DNA of 64,000 bases, from assembly GCF_013450155.1 (NCBI RefSeq), contig NZ_JACCKD010000001.1:124001-188000 (forward strand), written 5' to 3'. Positions 30,009-37,394 of this stretch are shown piece after piece. Positions within the stretch are counted from its first letter, which is position 1; each line of letters starts with the position of its first letter. This DNA comes from Haloechinothrix aidingensis (lineage in GTDB: Bacteria > Actinomycetota > Actinomycetes > Mycobacteriales > Pseudonocardiaceae). Below the pieces are notes generated by a model, which made no database searches, was not told the DNA's origin, and was given only the letters and a program-made list of their open reading frames with translations. The translations under genes and the position numbers were made by a program.

Positions 30009-30967
30009 CGGTCGATCACCTTCTCGTTGTCGGAATCGCCCGTGAGGGCGAGGAAGACGTCGTCGAGGTCGGGGGTGTGCACGGAAAGGGTGTCCACGTC
30101 GATCGACTCATGGTCGAGCCGGTCCAGTAGTGCCTTCAGCGAGTGCAGGCTGCCGTCGTTCGGTACCCGAAGGGCCAGCGCGTCGCCGTCTGAGTGTGCG
30201 TCCTGGCCGAGAACCCGTTGCGCGGTCTGGAAACCGCTGGGTTCGGAAAACTGGAGTAGGACGTGGCCGCCGGGAATTCGGCGTTTCAATTGCTCGGCGG
30301 TGCCCTCGGCGACCAGCCTGCCGTCCTCCAGCACGGCGATCCGGTCGGCCAGTTCGTCGGCCTCCTCCAGGTACTGGGTGGTCAGGAAGATGGTCACGCC
30401 GTCGGCCACCAGTTCCCGCACGATCTGCCACACCCCGCGCCTGCTACGCGGATCCAGCCCGGTGGTCGGCTCGTCCAGGAAGATGACGCGGGGATTCCCG
30501 ACCAGCGTCATCGCCAGATCCAGCCGCCGCCGCATACCACCGGAATACGTGGACGCCGGTTTCCGCGCCGCCTCGGTCAGATCGAACCGCTCAAGCAGAT
30601 CGGCCGTCCTCCGCTTACGATCCTTCTTGGATAGATGGTTCAGGTCCGCCATCATCCGCAGGTTCTCCTCACCGGTGAGCAGGTTGTCCACGGCGGAGAA
30701 CTGGCCGGTGACACCGATCGCAGCCCGCACCGAATCCGGATCGGACGCCACATCATGCCCCGCGACCTCGGCCCGGCCGCCATTGGCGGCTATCAGCGTG
30801 GACAGGATCTTGACCGTCGTCGTCTTGCCAGCGCCGTTCGCACCGAGCAGGGAGAAGATCGTTCCCTGCGGCACGTTCAGGTCGATTCCGTCCAGCACTG
30901 TCTTGTCGCCGAACGACTTCCGCAACCCGCTCACGGATATCGCGAGTTGTGCGGCGTTATTCATCAT
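30005..30967 (-). CDS. ABC transporter ATP-binding protein (DrrA-like)
   Basis: 320-aa ATPase of the daunorubicin-resistance/ABC-2 exporter class. Walker A GANGAGKTTT, signature YSGGMRRRLDL, Walker B VIFLDEPTTGLD, and a C-terminal DrrA-type extension of about 90 residues (LDHESIDVDTLSVHTPDLDDVFLALTG). Works with the adjacent permease; the cargo is unknown. Two ATGs (30967, 30964) follow GAAGGGA; the first is given. Upstream are the DUF4097 and RHH genes in the same direction, with short gaps, so one operon is likely. Confidence 0.93.
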   Translation of the reverse strand: MMNNAAQLAISVSGLRKSFGDKTVLDGIDLNVPQGTIFSLLGANGAGKTTTVKILSTLIAANGGRAEVAGHDVASDPDSVRAAIGVTGQFSAVDNLLTGEENLRMMADLNHLSKKDRKRRTADLLERFDLTEAARKPASTYSGGMRRRLDLAMTLVGNPRVIFLDEPTTGLDPRSRRGVWQIVRELVADGVTIFLTTQYLEEADELADRIAVLEDGRLVAEGTAEQLKRRIPGGHVLLQFSEPSGFQTAQRVLGQDAHSDGDALALRVPNDGSLHSLKALLDRLDHESIDVDTLSVHTPDLDDVFLALTGDSDNEKVIDR

Positions 30968-30997
30968 TGCCAATTCCCTTCACCGTAAGATCCGGGT

Positions 30998-31843
30998 TCA
31001 GGCCCGGTGGATCGTGATGTCGCCGAATCCGGTGCGTGCGCGCACTTCGACCGTCTCGCCGGTCTTTTCCGGCGGCTCCGTCGTCTCGTCGAGCGCATTG
31101 CGCACCTGTCCGAAGTTGGTCTTCGCGTCCAGCCAGGCCGACGTGCCGGCACCGATGCCGATGTCCAGGTCGCCGGTCGAGGTTTCCAGCACAACGGAAC
31201 CGCGAGCGACCTCACCGACCCGGATCGACCCGTTGGCGGTCTTCGCGTCCACATCGCCGCCTGCCCAGTCCAGCGCAATGTCCCCGTTCGCCGAACGCAC
31301 TCGCGCTTCGCCGTCGATCGTGCCAAGCTCGGTGTTGCCGTTGGAGTTCTTGATCGTGGCGCCGCCGGTGACCTCACCGATCCGAACCCGGCCGGTCCCT
31401 GTGGTCACCTCTGCGTCACCCGCGACGCCCTCGACCGAGATGTGCCCGGCGGACGTGTTCAGCCGCAGCGGCCCGGTCCGGTCCAGCCGCGCGTGCCCCG
31501 CGGAGGACTTGAACCGGCACTCGCCGAGCCGGCCGGTCGACTGGAAATCGCCGACCGTGTCCGCCTGCACCTGCGAACCCTCGGGCAGTTCGACGGTCAC
31601 GTCGATGGACCAACTCTTGGCGGAGAAGTCGAATGGCCGTGGCTTCTTGCCCTTGATCAGTAGTGTGCCGCTGGAGTACTCGACGCGGACCTGCTCGGCC
31701 GCCTTCACGTCCGAAGGCTCATTCTCGTCGGACGGGCGCACCTCGACCACGGTGTCGGTGCGCTGGCTCGCGAGGAACCGTACGTTGGCCACGCTGACAT
31801 CGAGGGTCACGATGATCGGCTCCGGCGTATCGAAAGTAGGCAT
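30998..31843 (-). CDS. DUF4097 beta-helix domain protein
   Basis: 281-aa protein made of repeating short beta-strand units with Gly/Ser/Asn-rich turns (DVTVELPEGSQVQADTVGDF, LNTSAGHISVEGVAGDAEVT, IKNSNGNTELGTIDGEARV), the DUF4097/DUF4098 (LiaF-like) beta-helix. No signal peptide or membrane helix. Proteins of this kind often accompany ABC transporters and stress operons, perhaps sensing envelope ligands; that is inference. ATG with GAAGGGGAC upstream, in a run RHH, DUF4097, ATPase, permease. Confidence 0.85.
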   Translation of the reverse strand: MPTFDTPEPIIVTLDVSVANVRFLASQRTDTVVEVRPSDENEPSDVKAAEQVRVEYSSGTLLIKGKKPRPFDFSAKSWSIDVTVELPEGSQVQADTVGDFQSTGRLGECRFKSSAGHARLDRTGPLRLNTSAGHISVEGVAGDAEVTTGTGRVRIGEVTGGATIKNSNGNTELGTIDGEARVRSANGDIALDWAGGDVDAKTANGSIRVGEVARGSVVLETSTGDLDIGIGAGTSAWLDAKTNFGQVRNALDETTEPPEKTGETVEVRARTGFGDITIHRA

Positions 31844-31920
31844 GGTTGTCCCCTTCTGATCGGTGAAATCGGCGTTCTCGCTGATGAGAACGGTGAGGTA
31901 TTCGGGCGCTTCCAGCGCGG

Positions 31921-32439
31921 CTAGCCGATCCAGCCGGTGTAGCGCTGCTTACCCCGGCCGCCGCGCTGATCCGGGGCCTGCTCCTTGGCGGGTTGCCGCA
32001 ACGTGGCCGAGACGACCTGGCCAAGCCACGCGTTGACCGAGCGGCCTTCCTTCGCGGCCGCCTCCTCGATCGCGGCCTTGAGGTGTTCCGGGAGTCGGAA
32101 GTTGATCCGCGCGGTGGCGGCGTCGTCGGTGCCCGCGGGATCGACATCCGGTACCGGCTCGGGTTCCGGTGCAGCCGCGGCGTATGCGGCCTCGGATGGT
32201 GGCGGCGTCACCACGAAGTTCGGGTCGCGGCCCCGCAGCCGGACCTCGACCGAACCAGGCGCGAGGTCACGGGTGATTTCGTCGGCGGCAGCCGACAGCG
32301 CCTCCAGCAGCGTGAGGCGTACCGCCGACTCGACCGGCCCGGCCAGCCGCTCAGCCAACGCACGAGCCTCCTCGCCCCCGGCCTCGGCGGCGGTTGCCAG
32401 CTCCCTGCTGAGGAAATCCACATACGGTGTCAAGTCCAT
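31921..32439 (-). CDS. Ribbon-helix-helix (HicB/Arc-type) regulator with N-terminal domain
   Basis: 172-aa protein. The N-terminus (MDLTPYVDFLSRELATAAEA through ALAERLAGPVESAVRLTLLE) is helical, the middle is Pro/Glu/Ala-rich, and the C-terminal part has INFRLPEHLKAAIEEAAAKE GRSVNAWL with RHH spacing, as in HicB/Arc antitoxin-like DNA-binding proteins. The tail is basic. ATG at 32439 overlaps the first copy of a repeated operator (see 32439-32508), so autoregulation is expected. First gene of a likely operon with DUF4097 and the ABC exporter. No toxin gene is adjacent, so a toxin-antitoxin role is unlikely. Confidence 0.82.
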   Translation of the reverse strand: MDLTPYVDFLSRELATAAEAGGEEARALAERLAGPVESAVRLTLLEALSAAADEITRDLAPGSVEVRLRGRDPNFVVTPPPSEAAYAAAAPEPEPVPDVDPAGTDDAATARINFRLPEHLKAAIEEAAAKEGRSVNAWLGQVVSATLRQPAKEQAPDQRGGRGKQRYTGWIG

Positions 32440-32508
32440 GGCGCCACTATGGCACATATATGGCGCCACTACAAGCAATAGTGGCGCCGTTTGTCGCCAT
32501 CGTGGCGC
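32439..32508. promoter_or_regulatory. Repeated operator upstream of the RHH-DUF4097-ABC operon
   Basis: Four copies of an 11-12 bp element: tggcgccactat (32439-32450), tggcgccactac (32461-32472), then inverted atagtggcgcc (32478-32488) and atcgtggcgc (32499-32508). The first two are 22 bp apart and the last two 21 bp apart, which puts them on one helix face, and the two pairs face each other. This is typical of cooperative RHH-type repressors. Confidence 0.8.
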
Positions 32509-32563
32509 TTCAGATGGTCAGAGCGGACCAGTACTCGCCGTAGTCGCGGTGTGCCCGACTGAC

Positions 32564-32936
32564 TTATGATCGAACATAAGTGCGAACACAGCGGGTCGCA
32601 GTGCGAGTTCGGGCGGATCGTGCCGTTGTACCTGTTCCCGACGCGGCGTCGATGCCCGCGCGGTCACCGACTCGAGGTGGGGGTCGGTGCTGGTTGTCGG
32701 TGATGACGAACTGGTCGATCAGGGCCTGTAGCTCGGCCACGGTGGTTGTTGTGCGTGCTTGTCGTAGGTGTGCGGGGATCGTGTACCGCTCAGAGATGAT
32801 CGTTTTGGCCTGGGAACGGTAACGGGGCGAGGAGTTCATAGACCCACGAGCGGGAGAGGCCGTCGTCGGCCACAATGTCGGCGACTGACTGGTTCTCCAC
32901 AACAACGGCAGTGATGACCAGGCGTGCCTTCGACGT
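32564..32936 (-). pseudogene. IS481-like transposase remnant
   Basis: Upstream piece: TSKARLVITAVVVENQSVAD followed by VADDGLSRSWVYELLA, the helix-turn-helix of IS481-type transposases, in one frame. It then shifts near 32818 into a second frame holding RQARTTTTVAELQALIDQFV, which resembles the C-terminal region (family: AELQALIDEF ... YNxxRPHRSL). The middle DDE part is missing. So the gene is deleted internally as well as frameshifted. No intact inverted repeats were recognised. Confidence 0.6.
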
Positions 32937-33003
32937 GCCCGAGCATCCAGCACCACTCCGGCATGTCCTGAGACACGCGTCCGGGATGTCCTGAGACTGG
33001 ACA

Positions 33004-33016
33004 CCCTCAGCTCCAC
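33004..33016. repeat. putative attR (copy of tRNA-Ala 3' end)
   Basis: ccctcagctccac identical to 28639-28651. Immediately to the right the sequence continues with a hairpin that fits a tRNA terminator. Confidence 0.6.
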
Positions 33017-33022
33017 TTTCGT

Positions 33023-33063
33023 GATGCCCCGGGGACGCCGGCCAACGGTGCCCCCGGGGCATC
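33023..33063. terminator. Hairpin right of attR (likely original tRNA-Ala terminator)
   Basis: 12-bp perfect stem gatgccccgggg / ccccggggcatc with a 17-nt loop, 7 bp after the att repeat, followed by GTCTTGT. Confidence 0.6.
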
Positions 33064-33259
33064 GTCTTGTGTGCGGGCTTGTACGGACGATTCTGTACTC
33101 AGCCACACGACGTATCCGGAGGAAGCGTTCCGAGGTTGGCTTTGCCTTCGCCGCGCAGGATGCCCCGATCCGGCGCTTGACCGAACGTGCCGGATGGGGT
33201 CACGCTGAGTTTCTGCCCGGTAGCGCCCCGAGTCAGCACGACCAGGGGGTTTATGCCAT

Positions 33260-34861
33260 ATGTCCGCCGCACGCCAGCGTCTGGAACACAATCCACCGGC
33301 AGATGCAGCCGAGCGGACCGGCCGCGTCGACTGGGGTGACGACGCGCGCGGGCGGCCCGTCGAGCCGGTGCAGGCGGAAGGGAAACGGGCGAGGGAGAAC
33401 GTCGAGGTCACGATCGAGCTCGCGGGGTTCGATGACGTCGCAACGGATGATGCCGAGCTGACGATGCTCGAAACGCATCGGCCCCGTAACGCTTCAGCAC
33501 GCCATATCGAGCGCCGATGGAAACCGGCCGGCTCGGTGCAACAAGTGGAGGTACCGCCGGGGGACCATGTGATCGTCGTGGCCAGAACGGGGTATCGACC
33601 GTACGCGACGATGGTCTCGGTTCGCAGGGCGCAGCAACGGATCCGGATCGCACCACCGCGACTACCGCTCGGTGCGGGTGAACGGGCCGACGAGCTGCTG
33701 CGCCCCGGGGAACGCCACTCGTTCGTCGATTCCGTCCGCACGTTCCTCCATCACTTCGGGTACCTGGAAACGCGGTGTGAATGCCGTCCAGACCAGATCT
33801 GCCAGCACGTCGAGGTGGCGTTGCGGCGCTTCCAGCGTGCCTTCGGCATGGCGGCAACCGGTGGGTTGACCATCGGCGTGCTGCGGTCCATGCACCTGCC
33901 GCGCTGTGCGGTCCCGGACGTGTCCACGTCCGGGACCGGCGAAGGGTCCCGGACCGCGGCCGCAGGCGCGGGCGAGGCGGTCTCGGGGCCAGGTGGCACG
34001 ACGGAAGAGGATCCGATCGTGTTCAGCGCGAACCACTGGGACGACCACGAGTTGACGTACCGGAAACTCGGCGGGACAGCCGATGTGACCAACGAGTGGT
34101 CGATGATCCGTGCCGCCATGCAGTCCTGGGCCGATGTCAGCCCGTTGAACTTCACAGGAACCACGGTCGCACCGTCGCATCTCGAGTTCGACTTCCGGGA
34201 TCCCAGCGAGGACGACTACCCGTTCGATAAGGGTGGTTCGAAGGACTACAACACCTACGCACGGGGGTTCTACCCCGGCAGTGGCCTTGTCGAGTTCGAC
34301 GACCACGAGGACTGGGGCGATCTCAGCCTGGAAGCCACCGCGGCCCACGAGATCGGCCATGCGATCGGCCTGCGGCACTCGTCGGTCGAGGACTCGACGA
34401 TGTACCCGTATTACCACGAGGGATGGAAGGACCCCAAGGAGGTCGACATCCGGGGCGTGAAGAGCCTGTACGCGCCGGTGGTGCGTCGCGACGGGCCCTT
34501 CATTTCCTATCCCATGTGGGCGGTGACGGCGACCGGCGGAACCGACACGGTCACGATCGATCTGGGGCGGCCACGGAACTTCCTCGCCTGGGGCGTGATC
34601 ACCCTTGTCGACGCGCAGATCGACCTGGACAGAGACAACATGTGCTTCATGGACATCTTCGAGGTCGACGGTGTGCGTACCGATTGGCGTGCCGCACAGG
34701 GTGACCACTTCGGATCGCCGAGCTCGCCGGCCAACCCGCACCAGCCGGCCTACTCGGGGCGCGGGCGCAACGTCATGTTCCGGCTCGTCGCCGGGCACGT
34801 CGCCGACCTGGAGATCGGCGGCTACGCACTGGTACTCGTTCTCGACGAAGGGGTCGACTGA
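33260..34861 (+). CDS. Matrixin-family (M10) zinc metalloprotease with cysteine-switch-like motif
   Basis: 533-aa protein. Middle part is a peptidoglycan-binding-like domain (VEVALRRFQRAFGMAATGGL) ending in MHLPRCAVPDV, where Cys216 lies in a PRCxxPD motif like the cysteine switch of vertebrate matrix metalloproteinases. The catalytic domain has HEIGHAIGLRHSS (363-375), matching HExxHxxGxxH, and the Met-turn DSTMYP (Met381). The C-terminal about 120 residues form an extra beta-rich domain (WAVTATGGTDTVTIDL to YALVLVLDEG). No signal peptide is seen at the ATG, so export is unclear. A start with a CAGGGGG stretch 12 bases upstream. First of a three-gene operon; the stop overlaps the next ATG. 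Confidence 0.88.
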   Translation: MSAARQRLEHNPPADAAERTGRVDWGDDARGRPVEPVQAEGKRARENVEVTIELAGFDDVATDDAELTMLETHRPRNASARHIERRWKPAGSVQQVEVPPGDHVIVVARTGYRPYATMVSVRRAQQRIRIAPPRLPLGAGERADELLRPGERHSFVDSVRTFLHHFGYLETRCECRPDQICQHVEVALRRFQRAFGMAATGGLTIGVLRSMHLPRCAVPDVSTSGTGEGSRTAAAGAGEAVSGPGGTTEEDPIVFSANHWDDHELTYRKLGGTADVTNEWSMIRAAMQSWADVSPLNFTGTTVAPSHLEFDFRDPSEDDYPFDKGGSKDYNTYARGFYPGSGLVEFDDHEDWGDLSLEATAAHEIGHAIGLRHSSVEDSTMYPYYHEGWKDPKEVDIRGVKSLYAPVVRRDGPFISYPMWAVTATGGTDTVTIDLGRPRNFLAWGVITLVDAQIDLDRDNMCFMDIFEVDGVRTDWRAAQGDHFGSPSSPANPHQPAYSGRGRNVMFRLVAGHVADLEIGGYALVLVLDEGVD

Positions 34862-35118
34862 TGCCTGTCTACATGCTTTACGACACCGGCAGCGGTGAGG
34901 TGGTCGGTGTCCACAGCGAGGTGCACGCCGGTGAGGGCGAGCAGACAGTCGCGCTCACGGATGCCCAGGTGCTCGCCGACGCGATGCCTGAGGGCTCCGG
35001 CCGGGATATCGGCGTCCTGGAGGTCGCCGAGCGGCCGCGGCCCCGGCGCGGATACCGGCTCGTCGTCGATCCCGCCCTCGGTGAGGTTGCCGAGGTCGAG
35101 ACACCGGCCGCGACCTGA
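34861..35118 (+). CDS. Small protein of unknown function in metalloprotease operon
   Basis: 85-aa protein starting MPVYMLYDTGSGEVVGVHSE, acidic, no signal peptide, no membrane segment. I do not recognise a family. The TGATG overlap with the metalloprotease shows translational coupling. Lies between the protease and a stand-alone copy of the protease C-terminal domain. A chaperone, inhibitor or partner role is possible but only by position. Confidence 0.7.
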   Translation: MPVYMLYDTGSGEVVGVHSEVHAGEGEQTVALTDAQVLADAMPEGSGRDIGVLEVAERPRPRRGYRLVVDPALGEVAEVETPAAT

Positions 35119-35130
35119 TCGGAGGTCAGC

Positions 35131-35481
35131 ATGCAGGCGTTCACCGTCAACCTCGCGTCGGTCGACAGCGCGGGCGGGGAGACCGTCACGGTCGATCTCG
35201 GTACCAGGCGGACCTTTTACGCGTGGTGCCAGATCACGGTGATCGACTCGCTGGCCGACTTCGACAGGGACAACGCGGCCGCGATCGATATCGTGCGGGT
35301 CGACGGCACCCTGACTCCGTGGCGTGCCGCGGGAGGGGACCACTTCGGTCCACCCGGTGCCGTGTCCAACGTTCGCGAAAGTGCGATGTCCGGAGCCGGG
35401 CAGCGCATCACGTTCCGGCTCCGGGCGTTCCACAAGGCCGACCTCGCGGTGCTCGGTGTCGGCATGGTCCTGGTGCCGTGA
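35131..35481 (+). CDS. Stand-alone homologue of the metalloprotease C-terminal domain
   Basis: 116-aa protein with AFTVNLASVDSAGGETVTVD, FYAWCQITVIDSLADFDRDN and WRAAGGDHFGPPGAV. The last two segments line up with FLAWGVITLVDAQIDLDRDN and WRAAQGDHFGSPSS in the C-terminal domain of the upstream protease, at the same spacing. So it is a paralogue of that domain. ATG with GGAGG upstream, 12 bp after the small protein. Function unknown; it may compete with or bind the same partner as the protease C-terminus. Confidence 0.8.
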   Translation: MQAFTVNLASVDSAGGETVTVDLGTRRTFYAWCQITVIDSLADFDRDNAAAIDIVRVDGTLTPWRAAGGDHFGPPGAVSNVRESAMSGAGQRITFRLRAFHKADLAVLGVGMVLVP

Positions 35482-35538
35482 GTGACGTCCGGTGGCAGCC
35501 GTGCCGGGGTGCGGTCTCGCGGGGCCGGACAACCGGCC

Positions 35539-35572
35539 GCCCGGCGGCATACCCCTCGAGAAGCCGCCGGGC
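35539..35572. terminator. candidate bidirectional terminator
   Basis: 10-bp perfect stem gcccggcggc / gccgccgggc with a 14-nt loop between two convergent genes. No T tract. Confidence 0.5.
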
Positions 35573-35601
35573 AGCCGCCCGGGTATCCGCGGTCCCCGTG
35601 C

Positions 35602-36093
35602 CTACTGGGTTGCCGGCGCCCGCTCGGTAGCGGGTTTGCGGTCGAGGAGCAGACCCAGGATGGCGCCGTAGATCAGGTGCAGCAGCAGTGTCGCTGCCGC
35701 GATCTTGACCGTGATCGCGGTGCCGAACGCACCCCAGCCCACATAGGGCAGCCATGCCAGGCCCATCAGCGCCCACAGCCCGGCACCGTAGCCGAGTGCC
35801 TTGCCCAGGGTGACCCGCCGCAACAACCCGGCGAGGATCGCGCCCGCGATCGCGCCGTAGGCGAGGTGTGTCAGGGCCGCAAGCGCCATCAATGCCGGTT
35901 CGGGCAGTGGCCCCAGCGTGTGCGCGACCAGCGCCGCCGGAACCGGCTTGGGCATCGGTGACGCCCCGGTGAGCACGGTGGTGAGCATCACGGCACTCAT
36001 CGCCAGCGTGGCCACCGCGCCCGCCCCGGCGCCCGCGGCCAGCCGCCGCGCACCCGGAAGGGCTGGTGCCGAGCTGTCCTGCCCGTCCGTCAT
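35602..36093 (-). CDS. Integral membrane protein, DUF6789-like
   Basis: 163-aa membrane protein with four hydrophobic segments, including VATLAMSAVMLTTVLTG, ALAALTHLAYGAIAGAILAG, WALMGLAWLPYVGWG and LLLHLIYGAILGLLLD. It looks like the DUF6789-type family but the match is from memory. ATG with GGAGG upstream, divergent from an ArsR regulator across two operator-like repeats, so it is probably metal- or stress-controlled by that regulator. Confidence 0.75.
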   Translation of the reverse strand: MTDGQDSSAPALPGARRLAAGAGAGAVATLAMSAVMLTTVLTGASPMPKPVPAALVAHTLGPLPEPALMALAALTHLAYGAIAGAILAGLLRRVTLGKALGYGAGLWALMGLAWLPYVGWGAFGTAITVKIAAATLLLHLIYGAILGLLLDRKPATERAPATQ

Positions 36094-36109
36094 CACAACC
36101 TCCAGTAAT

Positions 36110-36155
36110 ATTCGGACTAACGAATGAGTGCGTGATATTATTCGGAGAAACGAAT
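36110..36155. promoter_or_regulatory. Two ArsR-type operators
   Basis: ATTCG-N6-CGAAT occurs twice, at 36110-36125 and 36140-36155, exactly 30 bp apart (about three helical turns), between the divergent membrane-protein and regulator genes. The second copy is about 28 bp before the regulator start. Confidence 0.82.
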
Positions 36156-36182
36156 GGATGCAAACCGAGGAGGCGTGCCGCG

Positions 36183-36599
36183 ATGAGCGTGGATACCGTC
36201 GGCGAGGCGGGTGACTCCGCGACACAGCTCGATGACCTGGACGACGACCTGCGGGTGCAGGTGGTGACCAAGGCCGCGGCGGCGCTCGCCGATCCGGTCC
36301 GGCTGCGGATCCTGTGGCTGCTCCGCGAGAAGGGCGAGCTGACCGTGGGCTCGTTGACCGAGGCGGTGCCGGTGAGCCAGCCCCGCGTCTCGGTGCACCT
36401 GCGCTGCCTGACCGACTGCGGCTACACCGAGGTTCGCCGCGAGGGCCGCCGCTCGTTCTACCGGCTGGCGACGCCGGAGATCGGTGGCTTGCTCGACCGG
36501 CTGACGGCGCATGCCGCGGGTTCGGTCGACGGGCTGCTGGCGTGCCTGTCCTGCACTCCCGACGGAGAGCCCACGACCGACGCGGCAGGCTGCTGCTGA
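36183..36599 (+). CDS. ArsR/SmtB family metalloregulator
   Basis: 138-aa winged helix-turn-helix repressor: KAAAALADPVRLRILWLLRE, then VSQPRVSVHLRCLTDCGYTE as the recognition region and GRRSFYRLA as the wing. The C-terminal tail has ACLSCTPDGE and ends AAGCC, a set of cysteines well suited to bind a soft metal; there are two further Cys in the recognition region (RCLTDCG). Members release DNA on binding As, Cd, Hg or Zn; the metal here is not determinable. ATG with GAGGAGG upstream. Two ATTCG-N6-CGAAT operators precede it. Confidence 0.9.
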   Translation: MSVDTVGEAGDSATQLDDLDDDLRVQVVTKAAAALADPVRLRILWLLREKGELTVGSLTEAVPVSQPRVSVHLRCLTDCGYTEVRREGRRSFYRLATPEIGGLLDRLTAHAAGSVDGLLACLSCTPDGEPTTDAAGCC

Positions 36600-36657
36600 C
36601 CGCTCCGTCCTCCACGACCGCCACGCACCAAACAACCGTGTCAGGGAAGTGATCACT

Positions 36658-36972
36658 GTGCCCGATCCCGAGACGCCTACCAGCTCCGCTGACACCGGTC
36701 ACCGGCAACCCGGATCCTCCGGGTCGAGCGGTGGCTGGTGGGCCGGGGCGATCGCCCTGCTGGCGGTAGCCTGCTGCGCGGTTCCGGTGCTGCTGTCCGG
36801 CGGTGTGCTCGCCGGGATCGCCGGGATCGGCATGGGTGGCGTAGCGGGGACAGTGGCGCTCGTCGCCGCCGTGGCGATCCTCTCCGCCGCCGTGGTCATG
36901 TTCGCCCGCGGCCGACGGGCCTGCTCGCGTGGTGATGGGCAGGCCGATCGCACCGACGACCACCGGGCCTGA
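36658..36972 (+). CDS. Small membrane protein with Cys-Cys motif (possible metal transporter)
   Basis: 104-aa protein. Residues 1 to about 25 are polar and Ser/Gly-rich; WAGAIALLAVACCAVPVLLS starts the first membrane segment with a CC pair. It continues GGVLAGIAGIGMGGVAG TVALVAAVAILSAAVVMFARG as another two segments. A vicinal Cys pair inside the first helix is the hallmark of MerT-type mercury importers, so a metal-transport role is suggested, not proven. GTG at 36658 after AGGGAAG. Follows the ArsR gene by 58 bp. Confidence 0.72.
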   Translation: MPDPETPTSSADTGHRQPGSSGSSGGWWAGAIALLAVACCAVPVLLSGGVLAGIAGIGMGGVAGTVALVAAVAILSAAVVMFARGRRACSRGDGQADRTDDHRA

Positions 36973-37071
36973 GGGGTCCGGTACCGAGCGCGGACCGCGA
37001 TGCGGCGACTCCGAACCTCGACGTCGCTTCGCCTGCCTGCCGCGACGATGCCCGAAAGGCACAAGGAAGGG

Positions 37072-37335
37072 ATGGTGAGCGTGAACGAGGTAGAGATCGA
37101 GTACTGCGAGCCGTGCGGCCTGTTGCCCGCGGCGGAGAAGACCGGGCACGCGCTGCTGACGACGCATGCCGGCCGCATCCACGGCCTGCGGTTTACCCCG
37201 GGGCATGGTGGGGTGTTCCGCGTCGACGTTGACGGTGAAACGGTCTTCGACAAGGCCTCCGAGGAGGACTTCGATGTGGACGTCATCGTGGCGCGCGTCG
37301 GTGCGCGGCTGACACCACCGACCATCCAACTGTGA
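37072..37335 (+). CDS. SelT/SelW/SelH (Rdx) family thioredoxin-like protein
   Basis: 87-aa protein with an N-terminal redox motif EIEYCEPCG, the CxxC of the Rdx/selenoprotein-W family, here with Cys in both positions. GRIHGLRFTPGHGGVFRVDVDGE and VFDKASEED continue the fold. Likely a thiol-disulfide protein. ATG after AAGGAAGGG; a GTG four codons later is an alternative. Last gene of the metal-type cluster, 99 bp after the CC membrane protein. Confidence 0.78.
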   Translation: MVSVNEVEIEYCEPCGLLPAAEKTGHALLTTHAGRIHGLRFTPGHGGVFRVDVDGETVFDKASEEDFDVDVIVARVGARLTPPTIQL

Positions 37336-37394
37336 CGCGTGTCGTTGCGACGCTTCACCGTGTCATTAGGTCGCGTGCCGTACGCTACCGCACA

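Larger units (their letters stand above)
28639..33016. mobile_element. Putative degraded integrated island at tRNA-Ala
   Basis: About 4.4 kb between two copies of a 13-bp tRNA-Ala 3' sequence. It holds a frameshifted integrase just inside the left copy, an ABC-2 transporter pair, a DUF4097 gene, a ribbon-helix-helix gene with a repeated operator, and an IS481-like remnant near the right copy. A strong hairpin lies directly right of the right copy and would be the tRNA terminator if the island were removed. The integrase is broken, so the island should no longer excise by itself. Confidence 0.55.

Noticed and set aside
31921-32439. Toxin-antitoxin system at the RHH gene
   Set aside because: No HicA-type or other toxin is adjacent; the gene heads a transporter operon instead.
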